A stretch of 64,000 nt of DNA from Nitrospirales bacterium (GTDB taxonomy: Bacteria; Nitrospirota; Nitrospiria; Nitrospirales; UBA8639): the NCBI GenBank assembly GCA_020027205.1, contig JAHRAQ010000003.1:1-64000 (forward strand), read 5' to 3'. How positions within the stretch are numbered: the first letter of the stretch is position 1; each line of letters begins with the position of its first letter. Under the pieces are notes generated by a model. The model had not been told where the DNA came from and did no database searches. It worked only from the letters and a program-made list of their open reading frames with translations. This document shows, piece after piece, positions 6,862-14,823 of the stretch. The translations under genes and the position numbers were made by a program.

Positions 6862-9532
6862 CGCTACCGCCTTCGTATATCGTTTGATAGTTTTGGATTT
6901 TGTTCATGGCTTTATCATCAACCGACCACAACTTTTTTTCGTCACCAAGCAAATTTCTGTACTTGATTTTTGCCGGCGGCGTTGATCGCAAAAACCCGTT
7001 TAAGTTTAGCACCGCGTCGACTTTTTCCCAATCGTCGTAAAAATACTCCTGCAACAACGGCAGTATTTCATAATGGAAAATGTCTTGTAGTGTTTTTATG
7101 TCAGGATTGCCCTGCAACTGCAAAAAATACGAATGCCCGATTTGATGATCTCGGTCATACAATGCTTCGATGCGCTCGTTCATCGCTTTCAGTAACTTGC
7201 CAATGTTAACTTCACCCACATTGATTTTATTCAACTGCTCATACTGCGGCATCATTTCCCCAAAACGGAAACGCCGCCGCAATGCGGTGTCTAACAACGC
7301 GATGGAACGGTCGGCAGTATTCATCGTGCCAATGATGTAAAGATTGTTCGGCACACCGAAGGATTCTCTGGAATACGGCAAAGTTATAATGGCTTCTTCG
7401 TCTTCACCCTGTCTTTTGGACTTTTCAATCAAGGTGATTAACTCGCCAAATATTCGGGAGACGTTGCCACGATTGATTTCGTCGACGATCAACACATGTG
7501 GCTTGTTTTCCTTTTGATAGTTTTCGTAGCCGATCAATTCCAACAGATCTTTTGCGCTTATGCGAGATAATTGGTAGCAAGTGCGCATAGCAAGTGGATT
7601 TCCGCCATTTAACTTTTGGATATTTACAGGCTTGCCTTTATAAATCCATTCCACCTTACGCGAATGGGGATACATGACGTTTTTAGGTGTGTATTCATAC
7701 TCACCTGTAACTATGCCCACGGCATCAATGTGTTTATTGTCATGCAGAACAGCAACCAAGTCGCCAAGTGACATCTCGGTAAATTGGCCAAGAATACTTT
7801 TAGCCCCTAGATTATTGTCGAGATATTTTTGGCCCTCTTCATTGGGGTTGCGAAAATCGCCAGCATCAGACCATCCTACACGTATGGTGTTTTCGGAAAA
7901 GCACGCTTCCTTAATGCTACCGCTGGCACCCAGAGATATTTTCCACACAGCCGCCACTTCTCCTGACAGGTATGGGGAATCACCCGCCTTTAAATGAACG
8001 CCAGCGGCTTTCTGACAGATACGCTTGAACACTCCAGCCTCAATCTTGTAGGACACTTCTTTCTTTTCCTCATCGCTCGTTTCGTCTCCCATCACCGGAC
8101 GGATGCCCTCGACAAATTCTTCATAGCCGAAACTTTGATGAAAGGTGACAAATTCAATTCGCCCTTCCTTTCTCAATTCTTCATACTTCGACCGACGTCG
8201 CTTTCGGTCTTCATCGGTTCCTCCACTGTTTTCTTTGTAAAACTTCGGGTCAAGGATTTCCAGCGCGACGTCAATGGCGTGATAGGTCTTGCCAGTACCC
8301 GGCGGACCGTAGAGGATTTGATTCAGTGGATGCTTCATATTTTCGTTTGATCCTTCCGTTTTGGCAACAACCTGACTATCGTGCCTCGGATTAGGATTTT
8401 GACCATTAAAGAATTCCAGTAATGCAAATGTTGGTTTGTATGCTTCAGCATTCGCAAAAGATTGATATGTCCCGCTATTTATTTCAGCACGCCCGAAAGC
8501 AAGCCTGGCGGTATTTCCGGCAAGTTTGGTTTCTTGTTTATTTAACCATAACACATGAATTACTTCTTCTCCAGTACCTGAAGAGTTATCATGGTCGTTC
8601 TTCTGAACAACGCCGATTGCGAATCCGTATTCCATTCCATACTTGACCAGAACAATATCACCTTTTGATGGCTTATCAATCGGATATTGATCAGGATCAT
8701 TGGCATCTCCGTGAGTACGAACGTAGTTTCCTTTGGAAAATTGACCCCAAACAGCATTGGGGTCATTAGGATCATCCCACTGTGTGCCTACATGGAAGAA
8801 ATTTTTTCCAACACCTCGCTCTTTCCATTTGCCCATCAAATGAAGCGCAGTGTTGATTTCATAAAAGGAGCATCCCGGGAAAGAAAATTTAAATTTTTTC
8901 ATTATGGCCTGATATTTTCCCAAGCCATTCGACCCGCTGATTTGTTTTTGTGTATCACTAAAGGAAGGCAGATTCATTGCCACGCTGGACTCAAAGATTC
9001 CCTCATCAATCGGCATAAAAGAAATCGGATTTATTATAAACAGACATTGAGTCAGTTTTGCGACTCCGACTGTACCAATGTTGAGAATTCGGTTAAAATC
9101 TTGATGGCTTATTTTATCAGGGGTATTGACTGCACATCGAAATACGCTCCACAATAGATCTGGATTGCCTTCATCTCTGCCAGGGAAAAATAGCACAGGA
9201 GCTGTAAATGGAGGCGTGGGAATGATAAAACCCTTAAAGTCCTCATGCGAAGCAGAGAGTAAAGACAATAATTCTGGTCGGGAAACCTCAAAAACCGCAT
9301 CAAGGCTCTTGTATATTCTTTCTCTTGTTTTTGTTTCTCGTTTGTTGCATTGAGCGACAAAATAAAAAAATGAAAAAGGATCGATATTCTTGTCGCCGTA
9401 TTGTAGTAATCTGGGCTCTTCTTTATCCCAATCAACCTGCTTCGCTCTACTAACTAGATATTCTTTGCCATTATCAGCGATTTTCTTCGCCAATGCTTGA
9501 AACCATGGCACCCAGTCATAAAGATTTTTCAT
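6854..9532 (-). CDS. mcrB: McrB-type GTPase/AAA motor with N-terminal domain and internal PUA/EVE-like insertion
   Basis: The 892-residue protein contains an AAA module with Walker A GPPGTGKT near residue 409, Walker B VLIVDEINRGN near 680 and the McrB signature MNTADRS near 737, so it should hydrolyse GTP and drive McrC. Residues 1-390 form an unusual N-terminal part, probably for DNA reading, with a segment at 255-330 (SKGDIVLVKYGMEYGFAIGV) that resembles a PUA/EVE-type barrel. A second barrel-like segment, AAVWKISLGASGSIKEACF to VTGEYEY (about 527-613), is inserted between the Walker motifs. GAGGA precedes the ATG. The 5' part is more AT-rich than surrounding housekeeping genes, suggesting transfer. 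Confidence 0.9.
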   Translation of the reverse strand: MKNLYDWVPWFQALAKKIADNGKEYLVSRAKQVDWDKEEPRLLQYGDKNIDPFSFFYFVAQCNKRETKTRERIYKSLDAVFEVSRPELLSLLSASHEDFKGFIIPTPPFTAPVLFFPGRDEGNPDLLWSVFRCAVNTPDKISHQDFNRILNIGTVGVAKLTQCLFIINPISFMPIDEGIFESSVAMNLPSFSDTQKQISGSNGLGKYQAIMKKFKFSFPGCSFYEINTALHLMGKWKERGVGKNFFHVGTQWDDPNDPNAVWGQFSKGNYVRTHGDANDPDQYPIDKPSKGDIVLVKYGMEYGFAIGVVQKNDHDNSSGTGEEVIHVLWLNKQETKLAGNTARLAFGRAEINSGTYQSFANAEAYKPTFALLEFFNGQNPNPRHDSQVVAKTEGSNENMKHPLNQILYGPPGTGKTYHAIDVALEILDPKFYKENSGGTDEDRKRRRSKYEELRKEGRIEFVTFHQSFGYEEFVEGIRPVMGDETSDEEKKEVSYKIEAGVFKRICQKAAGVHLKAGDSPYLSGEVAAVWKISLGASGSIKEACFSENTIRVGWSDAGDFRNPNEEGQKYLDNNLGAKSILGQFTEMSLGDLVAVLHDNKHIDAVGIVTGEYEYTPKNVMYPHSRKVEWIYKGKPVNIQKLNGGNPLAMRTCYQLSRISAKDLLELIGYENYQKENKPHVLIVDEINRGNVSRIFGELITLIEKSKRQGEDEEAIITLPYSRESFGVPNNLYIIGTMNTADRSIALLDTALRRRFRFGEMMPQYEQLNKINVGEVNIGKLLKAMNERIEALYDRDHQIGHSYFLQLQGNPDIKTLQDIFHYEILPLLQEYFYDDWEKVDAVLNLNGFLRSTPPAKIKYRNLLGDEKKLWSVDDKAMNKIQNYQTIYEGGSDE

Positions 9533-9547
9533 TGTCTTTTCCTCTAG

Positions 9548-9567
9548 ATTCCCGCTTTCGCGGGAAT
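9548..9567. repeat. dRS3-like palindrome ATTCCC-N8-GGGAAT
   Basis: A perfect 20-base palindrome, ATTCCCGCTTTCGCGGGAAT, sits between the MNT gene and the ribosome-binding site of mcrB. It matches the general form of Neisseria dRS3 elements (ATTCCC, eight variable bases, GGGAAT) and is the most compact member of the family dispersed through this window. In mcrB mRNA leader it could form a hairpin. Confidence 0.85.
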
Positions 9568-9580
9568 GACAGAAAGGTGT

Positions 9581-9913
9581 TCAGCATGGTCGCTCATACA
9601 AAACCTTTCCTTCATCCAGTGCCGCGCGAATGATGGTGCCGGGACATTCATGGTAGCGCTCCAGTTCATGGGGCGTGGCGACGACAATGTCTTTGGGAAG
9701 CCCCATGCCGCTCAATGCCCGACGGATGCCGAGCCGGATGGTTCGCCTGTCCTGGGTCAGCGGCAGAACAACGAGAAGATCTACGTCACTGTCGGGACCG
9801 GCCAGACCGCGGGCGTGGGACCCAAACAAAATAATTTTCTCCGGGTTCCATGATTCGACAATGCGCCGAACCATTTCCTGAATCAGAGAAATGTGATCTG
9901 CTGGTTTCCGCAT
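9581..9913 (-). CDS. MNT-type minimal nucleotidyltransferase, no HEPN partner
   Basis: The 110-residue protein is a minimal nucleotidyltransferase domain, with the signature ILFGSHARG followed by the metal-binding DSDVDLLVVL. MNT proteins usually act as antitoxins by adenylylating a HEPN RNase toxin encoded next door. No HEPN-like gene (R-x4-6-H motif) is present on either side: a repeat and mcrB follow. It may be an orphan antitoxin, or may act on another partner near the restriction genes. Start chosen at the ATG preceded by GGAGGG; an ATG 13 codons upstream lacks such a site. Confidence 0.85.
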   Translation of the reverse strand: MRKPADHISLIQEMVRRIVESWNPEKIILFGSHARGLAGPDSDVDLLVVLPLTQDRRTIRLGIRRALSGMGLPKDIVVATPHELERYHECPGTIIRAALDEGKVLYERPC

Positions 9914-10018
9914 CGTCCCTCCAAGATACTGCCAAGAACGATTGTCGTCCAAGCGCTCTTATTATGGCAAAGGAATATGGAAAGAACAAAGCACTGTGGT
10001 TTGGTTGCTCATAAAGAA

Positions 10019-10056
10019 AGATGGATTCCCGATTAAAAATGTCGGGAATGACGGAG
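10019..10056. repeat. Dispersed ATTCCCG/CGGGAAT repeat, single hairpin copy
   Basis: One copy of the dispersed element, in the orientation AGATGGATTCCCGA - AAAAATG - TCGGGAATGACGGAG. It lies in the 220-base space between the MNT gene and the end of nuoN, where no gene is seen. The flanking GATGG and TGACGGAG arms are shared with other copies. Confidence 0.85.
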
Positions 10057-10132
10057 TGGAAGAGCGGAAATGACAAATCGTTTTCTGTGCGGTACAACGA
10101 TTTTTGTTTTCGTTTGATGAAGCGAGAATACA

Positions 10133-11629
10133 TCACCCGCCGGCTGGCGCTATCGGAACGGAAACATCGCCGGCCATCGTCGCCGCATTCGAGAACATCA
10201 ACCCGGCATCCACGGCCCAGTTGATGAAGGGGCCGGGGTAGAGGCCCAGCAACAACGTGCCGGCGATGCTGATGACGATGGCGGTTTTGAGGGGGGTGGA
10301 AACGGTCAGCGGGGTGGGGTCGGCGGGTTCGTTGATGTACATTTTTTTGACGACGATCAGGTAGTAGTACATGGAGATGACGATGTTGACCAGGCCGACG
10401 ATCAGTAGCGTGTAAAGTTCCTGTTGAATCGCGGCGACGAAGATGTAGAGTTTTCCGATGAAGCCCGCGAGCGGCGGCACACCGGCCAGCGACAGCAGAA
10501 AGAGCAGCATGGCGGCGGCCAGGAAGGGCGAGCGGCGGTTCAGGCCGTTGTAATCTTCGATCTCGTCGCTGTGGATTCTCCGGCTCACGCCGACGACGAC
10601 GGCGAAAGCCCCCAGGTTGGCGAACAGGTAGGTGAGCAGATAAAAGAGAATGGCGTCCGTGCCGCGTTTGGTGCCGGCGGCCAGCCCGATCATGACGTTG
10701 CCGATTTGGGCGATGCCGGAATACGCGAGCAGCCGTTTGATGTTTTTCTGCGCGATGGCCACGATGTTGCCGTAGGTCATGGACACGATGGATGCCACGA
10801 CAAACAGCAACACCCACATCGGCTTGAACGTGGCGAGGGCAACGTAGAACATGCGGATCAGAATCGCCATGGCCGCGCCCTTCGGCGCGATGGACAGGAA
10901 GGCGGTGACGGGCGTGGGCGCGCCCTGATAGGTGTCGGGAATCCAGGAGTGAAACGGCACGGCGCCGAGTTTAAAACCCAGGGCGGCGAAGATCATGATG
11001 AAGCCGATGGCCAGGCCGTAACTTCCCGGCATCCCGGTCATCTCGGAAAAAACCAGCGTGCCCGTCTCGCCATAGACCAGGCTGATGCCATAGGCGAGCA
11101 GCCCGGCGGCAAACACGCCCAAGATGAAAAATTTCAGCCCCGCCTCGTTGGATTTCCGGTCCTCCCGCAGGTACGCCACCAGGACGTAAAAGCCGAAGGT
11201 GGAAAACTCCAGCGTGACGAAGACCGACAGCAGGTCCTGCGCCGACGCCATGAACATCATGCCCAGAGCCGACATCACGACCAGAAAGTAATACTCTCCC
11301 CGAAAAAATCTGAACGACCGCACGTACTCTATCGAGATAAGCAGCACCAGCGCCGTTGCGAGCAGAATAAAAATCTTGAAGAAGATTGCGACCCCGTCCA
11401 GAACAAACGTGTCGTTGAGCAGCGCGCCATGGACGTCCGCGTAATCAAACCCGATCAGCATGATGAGCGCGGCGACGACACCGCCCATGCTCAAATACGC
11501 CAGCGTTTCGTGTTTGATCTGTTGCCGGGCGCAGTCAACGGCCAGCACCACGCACAACCAGACGGTGAGAAAAATTTCCGGCGCCAGAAGCAGGAGGTCC
11601 GCGCCCGACAAGGTGAGATTAAACGTCAT
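10133..11629 (-). CDS. nuoN: Complex I membrane subunit NuoN
   Basis: The 498-residue antiporter-like subunit has about 14 membrane helices. The conserved lysine segment LGFKLGAVPFHSWIPDTYQG and the ALTAFLSIAPKGAA-type region that follows (seen as PVTAFLSIAPKGAA) identify NuoN. It is one of the proton-pumping modules of NADH-quinone oxidoreductase. It is the last gene of the nuo operon and starts seven bases after the stop of the preceding nuoM. Length and key residues look normal. Confidence 0.96.
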   Translation of the reverse strand: MTFNLTLSGADLLLLAPEIFLTVWLCVVLAVDCARQQIKHETLAYLSMGGVVAALIMLIGFDYADVHGALLNDTFVLDGVAIFFKIFILLATALVLLISIEYVRSFRFFRGEYYFLVVMSALGMMFMASAQDLLSVFVTLEFSTFGFYVLVAYLREDRKSNEAGLKFFILGVFAAGLLAYGISLVYGETGTLVFSEMTGMPGSYGLAIGFIMIFAALGFKLGAVPFHSWIPDTYQGAPTPVTAFLSIAPKGAAMAILIRMFYVALATFKPMWVLLFVVASIVSMTYGNIVAIAQKNIKRLLAYSGIAQIGNVMIGLAAGTKRGTDAILFYLLTYLFANLGAFAVVVGVSRRIHSDEIEDYNGLNRRSPFLAAAMLLFLLSLAGVPPLAGFIGKLYIFVAAIQQELYTLLIVGLVNIVISMYYYLIVVKKMYINEPADPTPLTVSTPLKTAIVISIAGTLLLGLYPGPFINWAVDAGLMFSNAATMAGDVSVPIAPAGG

Positions 11630-11636
11630 GATCGTG

Positions 11637-13232
11637 TCACGACCCCAATCCCGCGGCGCCGTGGGTCACCAGCGGCACGGCCTGATGAATCCGGTCCAGC
11701 ATCGGCACCACCGTTGACCGCACGACGTGATAAAAGTGCATGGGGAAGATTCCGAAGAAAATGCTGCATCCGATCAGGACAAGGAGCGGCAGGCGATCCA
11801 CCCACCCCGCCGCGTCGAGAGTCTGCGCATGGTCGGGCGAAAGACGTCCGTAAAACAACCCGCGCATCATTTTGAAGAGATAGGCCATCGTCAGCACAAT
11901 GCCCAGCACCGCGACCACGACCTGAAACGGATAACGCTCCCACGCTCCCACGATAATCATGATTTCCGCCACGAAGTTCACGGTGCCCGGCATCCCGACG
12001 GACGCCATGCAGGCGATGAGAAACGCCCCCGCCACAAACGGCATGGTCGTGACCAGCCCGCCCAGCGAGGGAATATCCCGCGTGTGCGTCTGGTCATACA
12101 CCCAGCCCGCCATGGCGAACAGCATCCCCGTCGCCAGCGCATGCGCGAACATGTAGATCACCGCCCCGGTCAAACTGATGTAATCCAGCGCGGCCATGCC
12201 CAGGAACACGTAGCCCATGTGGCTGGAACTGGAATACCCGATGACGTACTTGGTGTCCCTGGCAAAATACGCGACCAGCCCGCCGTAGATGATACTGAAC
12301 ACGCACAGCACCGCCGCGATGGGCATGAGTTCCCGCGTGGCGTCGGGAAGGATTTCGAACGCCACTCGAATAATGGAGAAATGGCCGAGTTTCATCAGCA
12401 CCCCGGCGTGCAACATGCTGGTCGCCGCCGGCGCCGCGGCGTGACCGACCGGGGACCAGGAATGCAGCGGCCAGATCGGCGCGATGGAGGCAAAGCCGAA
12501 AAAGACCAGCAACCAGATCACCGTCGCCAGCGTGTCGTCGAACGCGGCCACTTCGCGCAGCACCAGAATATCGAACGTCTGGACGGGCGAGAAATGATAA
12601 ATCAGCAGAATGCCCATCAACGCGAACACCGCGCCCGCCGAGAGGAACAGCGTGAGTTTCATCGCGGCGTATTCTTTGCTGTTCGCGCCGAAGTTCAACA
12701 GAAACCCGACCGAATCGCGCCGCGCGCGGCCTTCGGCATCGTCCATGCCCAGGTAGCCTTTGGTATGACTGCCCCAGATCCCCAGCAACACGTACATGGG
12801 CAGCACGGACATTTCATAAAAGAAATACAGAAAAAATAAATCCAGCGACATGAAGACGCCGATGGTCGCCGCCGCCAGAATCAACAGGAAGATATAAAAC
12901 TCCCTGGCGCGATCCCGAATGTGCCAGGAAATAAACACGCCCGCGAACAGAAGAATGGCCGACGCAAACACCAGCGGCGCGCCGATGCCGTCCACCCCGA
13001 CGTGGAACGCAATGCCCAGTTCCTCGGACCAGACCCATTTGGTGATAAACTGAAAGCCGCCACGGTCGGGGTCATAGGCCAGAAAGAGATACAGCGACGC
13101 AAGCAGCGCAACGCCGGCGGAAACCGCGGCCACCGTCCGCACCAGCAGCGGTTCTTGATTCGGCACACCCAGCAACGCCACCGCCCCCAGAAACGGGGCA
13201 AACAACGCGGCAAGAAGGGCCAGTTCTCCCAT
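11637..13232 (-). CDS. nuoM: Complex I membrane subunit NuoM, divergent second copy
   Basis: The 531-residue protein is a second NuoM-family antiporter-like subunit, encoded directly after another nuoM. The helix-5 glutamate is present (FLYFFYEMSVLPMY) and the lysine in MLHAGVLMKLGHFSIIR is kept. The segment that in other copies reads FKAPVFPFHSWLPDA instead reads FASIAPIWPLHSWSPVGHAA, so the usual broken-helix lysine and the DAH motif are altered. It may pump with a different residue set, or act as a spacer module. The ATG abuts the TAG of the upstream nuoM with no gap, implying tight co-translation. About 14 membrane helices. Confidence 0.94.
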   Translation of the reverse strand: MGELALLAALFAPFLGAVALLGVPNQEPLLVRTVAAVSAGVALLASLYLFLAYDPDRGGFQFITKWVWSEELGIAFHVGVDGIGAPLVFASAILLFAGVFISWHIRDRAREFYIFLLILAAATIGVFMSLDLFFLYFFYEMSVLPMYVLLGIWGSHTKGYLGMDDAEGRARRDSVGFLLNFGANSKEYAAMKLTLFLSAGAVFALMGILLIYHFSPVQTFDILVLREVAAFDDTLATVIWLLVFFGFASIAPIWPLHSWSPVGHAAAPAATSMLHAGVLMKLGHFSIIRVAFEILPDATRELMPIAAVLCVFSIIYGGLVAYFARDTKYVIGYSSSSHMGYVFLGMAALDYISLTGAVIYMFAHALATGMLFAMAGWVYDQTHTRDIPSLGGLVTTMPFVAGAFLIACMASVGMPGTVNFVAEIMIIVGAWERYPFQVVVAVLGIVLTMAYLFKMMRGLFYGRLSPDHAQTLDAAGWVDRLPLLVLIGCSIFFGIFPMHFYHVVRSTVVPMLDRIHQAVPLVTHGAAGLGS

Positions 13233-14804
13233 CTAGTCGCCCCGCCCCGCCGGCGCGCGGTCCGCGGCATCGGACAGCGCCATCCGGTCATGTGCCATGC
13301 GCGCGACGGTTCCGCGGCTCAACCGGTCCGCCACCTCCTGCACCGACGCATTCATCATGCGCAACAACGGCGACGGGTACAGCCCGATCCAGAAAATCAC
13401 CACGCACAGCGCCACGGCAATTCCCGATTCGCGCCAGTGAAGATCCTGCAACATCCGCGGCACCGTCCCGCCCAACGGGCCGAACATCGCCCGCTCGTAA
13501 TACCACAGAAAATAGGCCGCCGCGAAAATCACGCCCGACACCCCGACGACACCATAGAACCAATGCGCCTGAAACGCGCCGAGCAGGATCAGAAATTCGC
13601 CGACAAAGCCGTTGGTCCCCGGCAATCCGATTGAGGCCATGCCGATGATGAGTAAAAACGTCGCCAGCGCCGGCGCCTTCGCCGCCAGCCCGCCGCATTG
13701 TTCCACCAGCGTATGGCCGAGCCGGTCATGGAGAAACCCCGCCAGAAAAAACAGCCCCGCGGCGGTCACGCCCAGATTGATCATGTGCAGCAAGCCGCCC
13801 TGCAGTCCCTGGAAATTCATGGCAAACAACCCCAGCACCACAAATCCCAAATGGCTGATGCTGCTGAACACAAGCAGGCGGCGAAAGTCGGATTGCATGA
13901 GGGCGACGAGCGCGCCCCAGAGAATGGCCGCCAGCGCCAACCCCGTCATGATCATCACCACGGCGTCATGGGTCGAGGCGTCGGGCAACAACGGAAAGGA
14001 GAGCCGCAGAAATCCATAAGTCCCCAGTTTGACACCCGCCAGGATCACCGACATCCCGATCGGCCCCTGCACCAGCGCGTCGGGCAGCCACGAATGAAAC
14101 GGGAACACCGGCGCCTTGAAGGCCAGGCCCATGAAGATCAGCCAGAAAATGAGCAACTGATCGCCGACCGGCACGGGCACCGCCATCAACTCCAGCAAGT
14201 CAAAACTGTACGCCTGCGTGACGTCGTGATGATGCAGACTCAAGAGCGCGAAGCCCACCAGCATAAACACGCTCCCCAAGAGGGTGTACAGCACGTACTT
14301 GAGCGCGGCATCGTCCCGGCGCTCGCCGACGCCCCACAACTTGATCAGAAAATAACCGGGCACGAGCATCAGTTCCCAGAAGACGAAGAAGAGAATCAGG
14401 TCGATGGACACAAAAATCCCCATGATCGTCGTTTCCAACGCCAGGAGACTCATCATATACGGCTTCACGCCCTCCCCGATATTCCAGGAAGACACCACCA
14501 CCAGCACCGTGATGAACGCCGAGAGAGGCACGAACAGGATACTGATGCCGTCAACGGCCAGGTGATAGGAAATCCCCAGGGCGGGAATCCAGGAGAGTTG
14601 CTCGCTGAATTGCATGGCCGCGGAACCGGGTACAAACCACAGCGCCAACACCACCGACAGGGCCAACTCCAGACAGGCCACGCCCAGCGCGCATCGCTTC
14701 ATCAGCGCGGCGTCCTTCATCGGCCACAACGCCGCGGCCCCAACCAGCGGGAGAAAGAGCAGGATTGACAACAGCGGAAACCCCGCGTGCAATTCTTCAA
14801 GCAT
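13233..14804 (-). CDS. nuoM: Complex I membrane subunit NuoM, canonical copy
   Basis: The 523-residue protein is a regular NuoM with the proton-channel residues in place: glutamate in FVFWELMLVPGYFLI and lysine in MGLAFKAPVFPFHSWLPDA. It forms part of the membrane arm of complex I between NuoL and the other antiporter-like subunits. It lies 19 bases after nuoL and is followed immediately by the divergent nuoM. Two consecutive nuoM genes mark the so-called 2M form of complex I, known from Nitrospira and a few other lineages. Confidence 0.96.
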   Translation of the reverse strand: MLEELHAGFPLLSILLFLPLVGAAALWPMKDAALMKRCALGVACLELALSVVLALWFVPGSAAMQFSEQLSWIPALGISYHLAVDGISILFVPLSAFITVLVVVSSWNIGEGVKPYMMSLLALETTIMGIFVSIDLILFFVFWELMLVPGYFLIKLWGVGERRDDAALKYVLYTLLGSVFMLVGFALLSLHHHDVTQAYSFDLLELMAVPVPVGDQLLIFWLIFMGLAFKAPVFPFHSWLPDALVQGPIGMSVILAGVKLGTYGFLRLSFPLLPDASTHDAVVMIMTGLALAAILWGALVALMQSDFRRLLVFSSISHLGFVVLGLFAMNFQGLQGGLLHMINLGVTAAGLFFLAGFLHDRLGHTLVEQCGGLAAKAPALATFLLIIGMASIGLPGTNGFVGEFLILLGAFQAHWFYGVVGVSGVIFAAAYFLWYYERAMFGPLGGTVPRMLQDLHWRESGIAVALCVVIFWIGLYPSPLLRMMNASVQEVADRLSRGTVARMAHDRMALSDAADRAPAGRGD

Positions 14805-14823
14805 GGCTCATCACTCCGCGCCC

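Noticed and set aside
9541-9570. The palindrome upstream of mcrB as a terminator of the MNT gene
   Set aside because: There is no T-run after the hairpin in either direction, and the sequence matches the dispersed repeat family instead.
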